Assembly (NCBI GenBank): GCA_021397845.1
Contig: CM038038.1
Coordinates: 60,754,748-60,818,747 of the forward strand
Reading direction: 5' to 3'
Source: Areca catechu
Lineage: Eukaryota; Streptophyta; Magnoliopsida; Arecales; Arecaceae
DNA: 64,000 nt
Part shown: positions 44,230 to 55,640 of the stretch, one piece after another
How the letters are laid out: each line of letters begins with the position of its first letter
Position numbering within the stretch: position 1 is the stretch's first letter
Notes under the pieces: model-generated
Told to the model about the DNA's origin: nothing
The model's database searches: none
The model's input: only the letters and a program-made list of their open reading frames with translations
Program-made: the position numbers and the translations under genes

Positions 44230-45934
44230 CCTTGCCCGAAGAATTAGAATTTTTGGCTTGTAATAAGGGTTGACTTGATCAACTCAATTTTAGTTTGAGT
44301 CTGTATTATCTGCAATTTTTATTTTGTTGAGTCATGTTGACTTAGTAGTGGACTAGGGCTTCAACCTGGGGTGTTACAGTTTCTTCCAAGGCCAAGCAAG
44401 TGGGCGCCACACTCCCAGCCACACTCCCAGCCATACGCCTGAGTCCAGGGGGTGCCACATCTCCATCCAGCAGGTTTTGGTCCCCACACCACAGATAGCA
44501 GCTCCCCTCTTTCATGCACCAATTGAGGAGAAATCCACCAGGGGTCCACAAATCAAGGGGGCGGCCCAAGACTTCCCAAAAGAACCAAACTATAAAAGGG
44601 AAGAAATTCTCTTGGAGAGGAATTCAAGGAGGTGCCCATTACCTGCCAGAAATACTCAAAACCAAGTTAGAAGGAGCCATAACTTGGGGAGAAAGAAAAG
44701 GAGGTATCCAAAAAGGGTTGAGCCATGGAAGGAAGGAGATTTCTCTTGAAAAAGCAAGGTTAGGAGGCGCCCTAATCATTCCAACTAAATCCAGATATAA
44801 AAGGCAACAAATTTTCTCTTGGAGGGCAAGGTTAAGAGGCACCCAAACACTTCCAGATAAGGCCAAGCATAGAAGGAAAAAAATATTTTCTTGGAGGTCA
44901 AGACAAGGAGGTGACACTCACTTTCCTTTTTGAAGCTTCAATCAACTTTGGAATTAATTGGCCGGCAATATGAGTAGGGATTGATATCCTAATTTGAAGA
45001 TCCCCTCCTTTAGTCCCACATGGGATGATGTAAAACCCTACTCTCTTGTAATGGCCTATAAATTAAACCCCCATGTAAGTTTGAAAGAAATCAGATGAAT
45101 GAAACCAAATTTTTTTGTGAGCAAACTTTGTGTTTTCTCTCTTCCGCACTTGCATCCAGGTGTTGAGCTCCGTGAGGGAGTAAATCCGGGTTCCCCAGAA
45201 ACCTTGAGGAGGTGTGAGATCTCCAAAACCCCAACCCTAGGTTAGCCACTTCACTCCCAAACCCTAGCCGCCCATCACCCTTCTCTTTCCACCAAGCCCT
45301 AGCATATCCCACCTCTCATGGCCATTCTCTCCAAGTCCAGGCCGACCACCAGCATCCAGCTACAGTCCGGATACTTCAGATCCAAAGCTCTTTCCAGAGG
45401 GAGTCGAATCAGCCTTCAAGAGAATCCGGATCTCAGCGACATCAGCCATCAAGTTCTTCGAATTGGTAAATCCTTCCCTAAGTCTCTGAATCCATCACTT
45501 GTTTCTCTTCTTCCCAGATCTTGAGTTCAGGAGAAGCCGACCCAGCCACGAGACCAGTATTGGAGGATCCATTACGAAGATTGCCGACTCCGAGGATCCA
45601 ACAATCTGCTCGAGAGAGTTCTTCCACCCAAATTCTGTGAAGATCACTGTCTGGTTGGTAAACCGTCTCTTCTCTTTATTTCTGTCCTGTTGAAAGTTTA
45701 GAGCGAAACCCTAGGTCTGGGAGTTTCTCAACCCCCAGCGATCCGTTACTTCTGAACTACTCTAATAACTTAGCTTCTTCTAAATTGTGCTTTCTATCCT
45801 TACCTAGTTTCCATCAACTTAGTTTAACTTTACTTTGAGTCGAAGCCAATTTCTGAAATATATAAAAAATAAAGAAAAAAGAATTAATCTTAATTTTACT
45901 TCCGCATACGCTTCTTGTTCTTTGTTCTGCATCA
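44172..45934 (+). repeat. Element 2 right LTR
   Basis: Starts TCGTGTGGGCACC (TG changed to TC), ends ..TTCTGCATCA and is followed by the target duplication GACGA. 1,763 bp. Confidence 0.9.
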
Positions 45935-45939
45935 GACGA

Positions 45940-46430
45940 TAGAGAGCCTGACCAAGGCGGTGGAGGAGGCTTCCAAGAGGGCCGAAGAGGCGATCCTGGA
46001 GTCTGAAGCTGCTAAGAGTGAGTCTGCATCTTCGAAGAAGCAGGTAGACGATGCCGTGGCGAACTTCAAGACGTCTCCACAGTTCCAGGTGGTGATCAAT
46101 GAAGTAACTTTGTATGGCTACCAGCATGGCTTCAACGACGGACTCTCTAGGGTGAAGGGGGCCTTCCCTTACCTCGACCTTTCTAGCATTCCTCCCTTCG
46201 ATATAGCTGGAGAAGAAGCGGAAGTGGAGGTGGCCGAAGCCATGGTAGAGGCTGAGGAGGTGCCATGTCCAGAGGAGGAGGCCGCTACCTCAGTCAAAAA
46301 TCTGGAGGTGATCCCGACTCTAACCCTGGTTCAGGAGGAAACTCAGGCTGGAGGAGTTCAAGCTGAAGGTTCTCCGGTCTCGGCCCAGATTGACGAGGAC
46401 CTCTCAGAGCAAATTGATAAGGTGCTTTAG
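45940..46430 (+). pseudogene. Antisense accessory gene A, exon 3 continuation
   Basis: Rejoins the frame cut at 24,997. Coiled-coil stretch (K-A-V-E-E-A-S-K-R-A-E-E-A), then a conserved block F-x-x-S-x-x-F-Q..L-Y-G-Y-Q-H-G-F-N-D-G-L, then an acidic Glu/Val-rich tail and stop TAG at 46,428. Copy B reads through at that codon and ends about nine codons later. Leu/Glu periodicity suggests self-association. Confidence 0.7.
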
Positions 46431-47143
46431 CCCTGTGGTGTGGAGCCTTCTTCTGCTGATGTTGAGTGACTTGGGTCTCTCTTGATGTATTTTCCTTCTT
46501 TCCTTTTGTTTTATCAATGAACTTTGTTTGACAGCTTTTCTAGGTTTTGGAATGAATTTTCCTTCCTTTGCATACACCATGTTGTACTCCGTGTGGCTCA
46601 AAATGGTTTTACCATTCTTTCTTTTGATTAGCCGAACAGTCACGTCCGAAGGCCATTCAATCGATAATAACCAGTTTTACCGTTCTCTTTCCTGTTTGGT
46701 TAAGCAGTCTTAGCCGAAGGCCGTTCAATCGATGAGGACAAACTCTGGAATGGACCAGAACTTCGTTGCTGAAGACCGTCACCTTTCTTCGGATGTTAAG
46801 TTTGTCCGTTGGGGCGGGCAAGTGTCATTCCTCCGCCAATCCATGATCAGGGAGATTTGATTATGATTATTGTTGCCCACATGGCATGTCGATATTTGTA
46901 CAGTCATGATTTCTTATGCCTTGCGAGCCGTAGGGTCTCCCTTTTCCAAAAAGGAGCCATTAATGATGCCGTCGCATGATGAGGATTTCTCTGGATTTGA
47001 AGCAATGGCAGTTGTTGTCCTGGGGATGGCTCCGAGCAATTTTTTGGTTCTCGAAGCGTCGCCCAGACACGTGGCGCTTTCAGATGTAGCTGGGAAGGAC
47101 GTGGGGCATGCCTCCCCGCAGTCGATCGTGGGTGCAGGGTTTC
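46431..47143 (+). other. Spacer between the two antisense genes
   Basis: No supported frame. The first part is the 3' flank of gene A (homologous to 21,342-21,424 on the minus strand). The rest leads to the TATA box of the second antisense gene. Confidence 0.5.
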
Positions 47144-47152
47144 TATAAATAG
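47144..47152 (+). promoter_or_regulatory. TATA box of the second antisense gene
   Basis: TATAAATAG in a GC-richer context, 68 bp before the ATG at 47,212. Spacing fits a start site near 47,175. Confidence 0.6.
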
Positions 47153-47211
47153 GACCCTGCCCTCCACTGTCATAGGCCATCATTTCCGTAGGCTTCTTCC
47201 CTCCATTAAAA

Positions 47212-47727
47212 ATGAGGTTCGGCACTTCTGTGCTCCGCCATGCAGCGAAGGGGAGGGCTATCGACTTGAAAAGGAAGCGAAGCCCAGAGTCACCTAGGCC
47301 AGAGGACGATGAAGAAGAGTCTCTCATGGATCGCCTCGAGAAGAAGGTCCGCCTGTTGGAGGCTCGGCAGAGGGAAGCTTGGGCCTAAGTCACGGTGGCG
47401 ACCACGACGGCGGAGGAAGTGAGGAGGGAGGCAGTGGACGCCATCTCAAACTTCAAAGCTTCTGCCGCCTTCAAGGACGAACTCACCGGGGTGGCTCTGG
47501 ACTCCTTCCACCAAGGGTTTTGGAAATGTCAGAGGAAGGCCTCCAAGTTTTATAACGTGAAGGGCCTGGACAACATCAAGCCCTCCATTGCGTTTCCTGG
47601 CCATGAATTTGATTCCGACTCTGATGAAGGGTCAGATTCGGGTTCGGATGGGAACCCCCGGGGCCCTTCATCATCCTACAAGATCTCTCTCTGTCGGTAC
47701 GGGAAAAACCCAGTAGGGAGTTATTGA
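47212..47727 (+). pseudogene. Second antisense gene of Tat element 4
   Basis: 172 codons including the terminal stop, with one TAA at 47,386 in the same frame. N-terminus basic (K-R-K-R), then an acidic and Leu-heptad stretch, then I-S-N-F-K-A-S-A-A-F-K..F-H-Q-G-F-W-K-C. That parallels the F-x-x-S-x-x-F..Y-Q-H-G-F-N-D-G block of gene A. Ends in a Ser/Asp-rich tail (D-S-D-S-D-E-G-S-D). A TATA box lies 68 bp upstream. It appears to be a shortened paralogue of gene A in tandem. Role unknown. Confidence 0.55.
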
Positions 47728-48349
47728 AAATTTCCCACATCTCTCTACTGCTGCTATTTTTTTTTTTGTCTCTCCTTATGAGAGTTTCTTCTTTTCTTCT
47801 TTTTTTTTGAGTAAAAATTTGAAAGGAAATGAAAAATCTTTTCTGTTACCTCTTCCCGTGTACTCTTTGCAATGTGCTACATCATAATTTGTATGTAGTG
47901 TGGACTTCGCAGACCACTTTCGGTCTATAGGGAAGATGTGAGGTCAATTGGACCATTTTGTGAATGTCTGTTGCTGACAGAAAATATGACAGTGATCCTT
48001 TTAGGCATGTATTCAGGTTTTCCGTAAGGTAAGGTGCTTACACCGTCTCTGTGCACTTTCTGTCATGATTAAGGTAGGCTGTTCAGGCCCACTTCGGTGC
48101 ATGTTCAAATTCACCGTAGGGTAGGTTACAACAACCATCCCTGCACCTTTGATCTTTTTGGTGACCTGGTTAGACCATCCATTGCGCTCATCGGGCATAC
48201 CGATAAGATCAGTGGATCAGACTCTCCTTTGCGCAGTTGACCGATTTTTCAGATCAGGTCACTCAAGCTGTTGCCGTTTAGTCGATGCATCTAGTCGCTC
48301 TGAGTTGAGTAAGGTTAAGAAGCTTTGCACAGGAATTTCAAGAACTCTT
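47728..48349. other. Spacer between antisense gene 2 and the end of pol
   Basis: T-rich, with CCGTAGGGTAGGTTAC-like imperfect repeats at 48,017-48,130. The two genes converge here. No coding frame supported. Confidence 0.5.
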
Positions 48350-51300
48350 TTATTGATAGTATTTGCGAAGGTTTTGTACATTCAATGGCTGGGATAAGGC
48401 CTTCCCCTCCAGGGTCTTGAGTCGATATGTCCCTGGTCGAATGACTTCCTTGACCTGATATGGACCTTCCCAGTTGGGGGAAAGTTTGCTCCTTCACCCT
48501 TGAGTTGTAATACTTGGCAACCTTTTGCTGGTAGCTGCCATCCTTATCTGGGCCTATAGCCTGGTGCTTGATAGCAAATCCAGATCAATCCTTCTGCGAT
48601 TGGAATTCTCAGGCTCCTCATAGTTATCAATTCTCAGGGACTGTAGGGAGATTTCGATAGGTAGTACAGTCTTGGTACCGTAGGCCAGGTTGAATGGTAA
48701 TTCGTCGAAGGCCATTCTCAGGTAGTTCGGTATGCCCAATGAATGGAGGTCAGTTCTTTGGTCTAAAGCCCTTAGGTGGCGTTCAACCTTGTCTTCAGAC
48801 CATGGAGGATGGTCCGGTTGGTTACTTTGGCTTCCCCGTTGGACTGTGGATAAGCAACGGATATCAGCCGATGCTGGATATGGTACCGAGCATAGAAGTC
48901 GTTGAACTTCGGATTGTCAAACTGCCTCCCGTTGTCCGTAATGATGACATGTGGGATGCCGAACCTGAATATGATGGAATTTTTTATAAAATTTTCCATA
49001 TTGCCTTCTGTGATCTGGGCTAATGGTTCGGCTTATACCCACTTCATGAAATAGTCGATGGCCACTAGGAGAAACTTTCTTTGCCCTGATGCTGGTGGGA
49101 ATGGGCCAAGAATGTCCATCCCCCACTGGGCAAAAGGCCATGGGGCTGCAAGTTGAGTCAGGTGACTCGCAGGTTGTCTCTATACATTGGCACACCTCTG
49201 GCATTGGTCACACTTTCGCACGAAATCAGTTGAGTCCTTCTGGATGGAGGGCCAATAATATCCCTGTCAAATGATCTTGTACGTCAGAGATCTGCCTCCC
49301 AAGTGATCACCGCATATGCCCTCGTGGACCTCTCTCAAAGCATAATCTTCATCGGTGGGACCTAAGCATTTTAGCAGTGGCTGGGAGAACGATCTCTTAT
49401 AGAGGGTTCCGTCTAAGATGACGTACTGGGATGCCATCCAGCGGATCTTCTTGGCCTTTGCCTTATCTTCTGGTAGTTCTCCCTCATTCAGGAATTTGAT
49501 GATGGGATCCATCCAACTTGGCTCAGTGTTGATCTGGCGCACCTCTGCAGCCTCTTTGGCTATGCTAGGAGTCTCAAGATGTTCAACAAAGGTGCATCCA
49601 AGGGACTTTGGTGCTGTAGTTATCAGTCGAGATAGTGCATCCGCTCAGGAGTTCTCTGATCGTGGAACTTGGATAATCTCAAAATGTTCCAGTTGGGAAG
49701 ATAAAGCTCGCACCTTCTCCAGGTATTGCACCATGGTTGGATCTTTGGCTGCACATTCTCCGTTGACTTGATTCACAACCAGTTAGAAATCTGAGAAGGC
49801 TCGAAGTTGCCGGACTCCCAGATCCTTGGTGATCCGTAGTCCGGCAAGTAGGGCTTCATATTCGGCCTGATTATTGGAGACATGGAAGGAGAAACGGAGT
49901 GCATACTCTATGGTATAGCCGTCAGGTTTGTCCAACATGAGTCCAGCCCCGCACCCAATAGCATTAGAAGCTCCATCCACATGAAGCACACAAATGGACT
50001 TCGTCTCCTTCGGGGCTTCTTCTTCTACCGAAGATGCTTAATCTTTGGACTTCCCGGTGCAGTCAGCCAAAAAATTAGAGAGCACCTGGACCTTCATAGC
50101 CGCTCGAGGTTGGAAGCTGATGTCAAATTCACTTAGCTTCATAGCCCACTTGGCTATCCTTTCAGAGGTGTCCGGAGATCGGAGAACGGCCTTGAGAGGT
50201 TGATCAGTTAGCACCATGATGGTGTGGGCTTGGAAGTATGGCCGTAGTCGCTTTGCCGCAACCACTAAGGAGTAGATCAGCTTCTGTATCCTTGCATATC
50301 GCGTTTCTGCATCATGTAGGACCTTGCTAACGTAGTAGATCAGCTTGTGAGACCCGTCTTCCTCTTTTCGGCCAAGAACCGAACTTACTACTTCATCAGA
50401 AGTAAAGAGGTATAGGTAGAGGACCTCGCCTTCCTGTGGTTTGGAGAGCAATGGTGGGGTCTCTAGATATTTCTTCAGTTCCTCGAAGGCAGCACGACAG
50501 TCTTCGGGCCACTCGAAGCCCTTTGATTGCTAGAGTACCTTGAAGAACTGAAGACATTTCTTGACTGACCGTGAGATAAATCTACTTAGGGAGGCAATCC
50601 TTCCTGTCAACTGCTGGACTTCCTTTTTGCAGGAGGGATGTCTCATATCTTTCAAGGCTTGAATCTTCTCAGGGTTTGCCTCAATCCCTTGTTTGGTGAC
50701 AAGGAAGCCTAGAAATTTGCCCGAAGTGACCACAAAGGCACACTTTGCCGGGTTTAGCTTCATACGGTAGCACCGGAGAGCGCTGAATGATTCCTCCAAG
50801 TCATGGATGTGATTGCTCCGATGGAGGCTCTTGATGATCATGTTGTCAACATAGGCCTCCATATTTCTCCCCAGTTGCTTTTCGAACACCTTGTTGATCA
50901 GCCACTGAAATGTCGCTCCAGCATTCTTGAGGCCAAACGGCATCATCTTTTAGCAATAGAGGCCCTTATCAATGATGAATGCCATCTTCTCCTCATCTTG
51001 TGGATCCATTCTAATTTGATTGTAGCCGGAGAAGGCATCCATGAAGCTTTGCAACTGGTGGCTGGCGGTAGCGTCTACCAATTGATCAATCTTTTGGAGA
51101 GGGAAGCTATCTTTTGGGCAAGCTTTGTTGAGGTCTGTATAGTCGATGCAAATCCTCTACTTGCCACTAGCTTTCTTCACCATCACCACATTGGCCAACC
51201 ACTCGGGGTATCAGGCCTCTCTGATGAACCCTGCTTTGAGAAGCTTGCGAACCTCTTCTTCTACAGCTTGCTGTCTTTCGGGGGCGAAGCTCCTCTTCTT

Positions 51301-53667
51301 CTACCATACTGGCTTGTACCTAGGGGTTACTTCCAGCTGATGAGTAATTACTTCGGTAAGAATCTCGGGCATGTCCGATGCTGACCAGGCGAAGACATCG
51401 GTATTGTCCCTGAGGAAATGGATCAACTCCGTTCTGGTTTCCTCATTAAATGCGCTCCCGATCTGCACAACTCTAGAGGGATCTTCTTCTTTCAAAGGTA
51501 CCAGAATGGTCCTCTCCATGGGCTCACCAAGATTTGTAGTTGCATCCCTCGGATCTAGCTGATACGGAGTCGTCGAATCCTTGAAATGGCTATCTTCAAT
51601 CATCAGACATTGTCGTGCCATCCTCTGGTTTCCTCTAACTTCTCCAACACCATTCTTGGTGGGGAAGCATACTAAGATGTAGTGAGAGGAGATCACGGTC
51701 CAGAACTTGTTTAAGGCAGGTCGCCCTAGAATAATATTGTATGTTGAGGGGATCCAGACTACCGTGAAGTTGATTGGCAGTGTCTTTTATCGAGGTTCGG
51801 TGCTGATGGTTACAGGCAGCACTATTTTTTCCTCGGCATAAACTTGGTTGCCCCCAAAACCAGAGAGCGTTATGGGGGAACTTTGCAGTTGATGTCCAGG
51901 CAAACATATTTTAGAGAATGCATCGTACATCAAGACATCTGTTGAACTTCCATTATATACAAGGATCCGCTGTACATCATAATTGGCTACTACAGTCGAA
52001 ATTACAAGAGGATCATCATGTGGGAGCCGAACTCCCGCGAGGTCATCGTCGGAGAAGAGGATGGCGTTGTTGTCTTTAAGTCACTTTGGAGCATCATCCT
52101 CATCCCTTCTCTTGTTGGTGCGTCCGTGTATCATCCCTACACCTCTGTTGGTGGGCCTTTGATTTGGAAATTTGGCCACTTCAGGAGGTGGCTGGGGAAC
52201 AGTTGCTTCCGACCGGGGGCCTTGGTGACTGATATACCGCCCTAGGTACCCTCTCTTGATGAGATCCTCAATTGTATCCTTCAGCTGGATGCATTCTTCT
52301 GTGTTGTGGCCGTGGTCCCGGTGGAATCGACAGTATTTATTCCTGTTCCTGACGGAAGAGGAGGCCTTCATGGGATGGGGTCGTTGGAGATAGTTTTCTT
52401 TTTCTATCTCCATGAGGATCTTCTCTCGAGGGAGGTTGAGGGGGGTATAAGAGTCGAATCTTCCTCCCAATGCTCTAGGCTTCGGAGGACTTCTTCGACG
52501 GTCTACATATCTGCCACCATTATTATTAGAAGTTTGGGGACCTTGTCCCCCGTTATTCTTCTTCTTTAAAGGGGGTTTCCCTTCAATCAATCGTCGATTC
52601 GCCGCCTCCTCTTCAGCATCGACATATTTCTGAGCCCTTGACAGGAGCTCAGTATAGCTTTTAGGGAACTTCTTATCCAGGGAGAAAGTAAGCCTGGAGG
52701 TATGAAACCCCTTCTTCAGTGCTGACATGGCCATGTGTTCGTTGAGATCTGGGATCTCAAGCGTGGCCGCATTAAACCTGAAGATGTAATCTCGCCGGCT
52801 TTCTACTTCATTCTGGTGAAGGAGGAACGGTGTGTCCGTATTTCGAAGAGTCTTGCGTCAGGTCCTGAAATGCAAGACAAACAGTTTTTCTAACTCGGAA
52901 AAGGAATCGATGGTACCTAGGTGCAGGCTCGAGTACCACATCCGAGCATACCTCTTCAAGGTAGCCGGGAATGCCAAGCAGTACATCGCGTCCGAAGCTC
53001 CTTGAATCATCATATGGGCTTTGAAGCTACCCAAATGATCGAGGGGATCAGTGGTGCCATCGTAGGGCTCCATCTGGGGAACCCTGAAGTGCCGAGGGAT
53101 GACCTCGGCCATGATGCGGTCGGTGTAAGGTGGGCGTAGGTCACCCACAATCAGGTCATCGGGATCCTTAAGTTCCCGCATCTTGTGCTCTCGTGCCTTT
53201 GCCATTTCTGATTCGATGGCTCTGAACCTCCCGTCATAATCGAGAGTCTGCTTCGATGCTCTCTACACAGAAGTGGAGTCTCCGAAGGTGGGTGAAGGAG
53301 TTTGCCTAGGCCTTTTTTCTTTGTGTGGGGAATTGGCGGACCTGGATAATCTCGAAGATCGACCTTCAGGAGAGGGCCGAGAATGGGGGGAGGGATGCAC
53401 GGAGTCCTCCCGTGGAGCTCTCCTTCTTCGAGATCGAGAGCTATGTCTAGAAACAGCCAGTGGGTTTCCCATCGAAAAGGCTCTATCTTGGAATTCTTGA
53501 ACCATGGTCGTAAGGTTGGCGACCTGGTTCATAAGAGCTTTAAATTGCTGTACTCTCACAGCAACCGTGGGAGGTGGAGCATCATTCTCGTCCGGGGGTG
53601 CACCCCCCTGAGACGGAGCACGACTCTGGCTTGTAGAAGCGATTGGAGCTTTTCCTCTTGCCATCAA
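48350..53667 (-). pseudogene. Tat gag-pol polyprotein, element 4 (broken)
   Basis: A single minus-strand frame from M-M-A-R-G-K (53,667) to 48,772, then a frameshift (48,740-48,772) into the last 130 codons, ending TAA at 48,350. Domains: Gag capsid (from about residue 155), zinc knuckle C-R-F-H-R-D-H-G-H-N-T-E-E-C (about 445), protease with V-Y-N-G-S-S (catalytic Asp replaced by Tyr, residue 571), RT with YVDN in place of YVDD (939-942), first RNase H (50,451-50,038), second RNase H (H-V-D-G-A-S-N, about 49,985), integrase zinc finger, core (M-D-I-L-G-P; I-T-D-N-G; G-E-A-K) and C-terminal G-P-Y-x-V-K-E-V domain. A dozen or more stops (53,263, 52,858, 52,081 and others). The two RNase H domains mark the Tat lineage. 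Confidence 0.92.
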
Positions 53668-53721
53668 AAACTTTTTTTTTCTTCCCCTTGTCTGGGAGGG
53701 AGCTTAAAAAAAGTTTAATGA

Positions 53722-53739
53722 CCCCTACCTGGCATGCCA
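53722..53739 (-). promoter_or_regulatory. Primer-binding site, element 4
   Basis: Minus strand TGGCATGCCAGGTAGGGG, three bases downstream of the 5' LTR. It begins with TGG as a tRNA 3'-CCA complement would. I cannot assign the tRNA. Confidence 0.5.
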
Positions 53740-53742
53740 AAC

Positions 53743-54502
53743 TGTTGGCGTGGAATCCCTAGATCGGCCGGTCGGAGCAGCTGCGTCACAGGATCGCTCC
53801 CTGGTTCACTTACAAAATAGGTCTGTTGCTGGAGTTGTTCCAGTGGAGGACACTCCGATGCCTAAGTCAGTGGCAGATCCTAGCCACAGAATGGGAAAGG
53901 TGTCAAGAGTGGAAGAGAAAAAGGGCTTTTGTAGATTCTAAGCGTATGTGAGTGAGGATGTTCGCCTACCTTGAGCAATCCTTCTTACCCTTATTTAAAG
54001 AAGGCCTTTGGCCTGCATCCCGCTCTTTTTCTGGTGACCATAGGGTGCCAATCTCTTCCATGATTGGTGATCATGGGTTGTCATTGAGCGGTTCCAGCTA
54101 GATCGGAGGTGTGGCAACAGGAGTTATGCGCCATGATCATGGCATGATGAGTGTCGATTGTAACCGTTGGTTACAGTTGCCTTTTTGGAATAGATTATGG
54201 TCCAAGCTTCGGATTTCCCCTTGCGTGGGCCAAAGACTTGGTATTTCTCTGAGGTCAAAGATCGTGTGCATGATGGGGATCGAAGTACATGCCTTCAGAA
54301 GTCGATGAGTAGTTCGGTCTTCGACCAGGGCCGAAGACGTTACCTGAAGGACCAGCCTCCGGATGTTGTGGTCTGGTATGAAGCCTTGGGTTGCCTGTAG
54401 TTGACTTGTCCCTTGCTTGGTCTGAAGTCTGTAGTCTGGGGAAATGGGCTTCGACCAGTAGATTCGGAGTTTGGTTTATAGATGAATCGAGATATCCCAA
54501 CA
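53743..54502 (-). repeat. Element 4 5' LTR
   Basis: 760 bp, TGTTGGCGTGG on the left and ..GATATCCCAACA on the right. The flank GGTTT (54,503-54,507) is a 4/5 match to GATTT (22,048-22,052). A TTATTTAAAG word (about 53,990) reads as a minus-strand TATA-like box. Confidence 0.9.
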
Positions 54503-55640
54503 GGTTTCAATTGGAAGAAAGCAATAGAAGAAGGAAAGAGAGTTGTTGTGGTGATTGCGGAGTTCTTCTTGACTCGAAGTTGGAGGATGGAGTTGTGGAA
54601 GTGATGTTAACTTGAGGCCTCACACCTCTCAACGCCTGAAGGCGATGGCGCTCCCTCATGAAGATCGACGTTCCTAGTGAACGAAGGCAACTAAAGAGAA
54701 ATTGGATCTCAAGAAACTTGGTTTTTCATTCATCAAAGATTAACCTTACCAGGGAGGGGATAAGGTCCTTTATATAGGCACCTTAGACCCTTTCAAAATT
54801 TGAATGAAAAAAATACATTTCTTCTCTTTCTAAGGCATAAAAAATATTCAAAAATATGAAATTCAAACTCCTTGGCCGACCAAAGCTTCTTGGATTTGGG
54901 CATGGCATGATAATGGGCTTGGAAGAAGGAATTTGGCTCCCTTGGCTTGGAAGGTTGACCTTCAATTTTGGGAAGAAGGCATGATGCAAGGCTTGTGTCT
55001 CCCTCTTTCCTTGGTTGCTCACCCTTCATTGAAAAGAAGCTTGATATGAGGCTTGGAGCAAGGCCTTTGTCTTTAACGTTTCCTTGGTTGCTCACCCTTT
55101 TTGGAAAAAAGCTTGATATGAGGCTTGGAACAAGGCCTTTGTCTTCAACCTTTCTTTGGTTGCTCATGACTCCTTTAGTAAGTGGCTTGTTAGAGGGAGG
55201 GAAAGGAGGAGAGAATATTTGATGTGTGTCCATTTGGCATCCAAGAAAATCTCACTTGTGCCACCCACATGGCTGGATGAGGTGGCGCCACATGGGATGA
55301 TGAAGTGGTGCCACATGGGGTGGTGAAGTGGTGCCCTATGGTTGACATGCTGACATTCAAGGCTCAGCCCAAAGTAGTTGAGCTGGACTCAAAGACCACT
55401 CCAACTTGGACCCAGACTTGGACTAGACTCAATACAGGACTGGACTCAATATAAGACACAACTTGACCCAATTGGTCAAAGTACAGGACTAGACACAAAC
55501 ATAAGAGACTCAATTCAAAACTAAAGAAATTACATGTTTTAGGCTTGAAGCCTTATTTCAAGACATGAAAAAAAATGGAACCCTAATTGGACATCCATAG
55601 AGGGTTGAGGAGCCTCTGTCGGATTCTGGTGCCCACATCA
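54503..55640 (-). repeat. Chromovirus solo LTR in antisense gene B, right part
   Basis: Continues the LTR cut at 22,052. Contains a minus TATA (plus TATATAGG at about 54,771), a CTCATGAGGGAG-type motif near 54,650, and at its 5' end (minus) the codons G-T-R-I-R-Q-R-L-L-N-P-L-W-M-S then a stop (55,583). Starts TGATGTGGGCACC at 55,640. Confidence 0.8.

Larger units (their letters stand above)
24998..45934 (+). mobile_element. Tandem chromovirus array, element 2 (LTR-int-LTR-int-LTR)
   Basis: Three LTRs of 1,760-1,763 bp (24,998; 38,881; 44,172) separate two internal regions of about 3.53 kb each (the first also holds element 3). The only target duplication is GACGA at the far ends (24,993-24,997 and 45,935-45,939), and the antisense gene reads in frame across it. 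The internal regions lack protease, RT and RNase H, so the family is non-autonomous. Confidence 0.9.
22053..54502 (-). mobile_element. Tat-lineage Ty3/gypsy element 4, with nested insertions
   Basis: LTRs TGTTGGC...CCCAACA at 22,053-22,811 and 53,743-54,502. Flanks GATTT and GGTTT (4/5 match) fall inside a solo LTR whose halves join perfectly in sequence. Without the 20.9-kb array it would be about 11.5 kb. gag-pol is on the minus strand; the gap between pol and the left (3') LTR holds two plus-strand antisense genes. A second RNase H after the first marks it as Tat. The LTRs differ at roughly one base in ten over their first 200 bp (by eye), so it is older than elements 2 and 3. Confidence 0.9.

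Noticed and set aside
45819..46127. 102-codon minus-strand frame.
   Set aside because: Shadow spanning the element 2 LTR end and antisense gene A.
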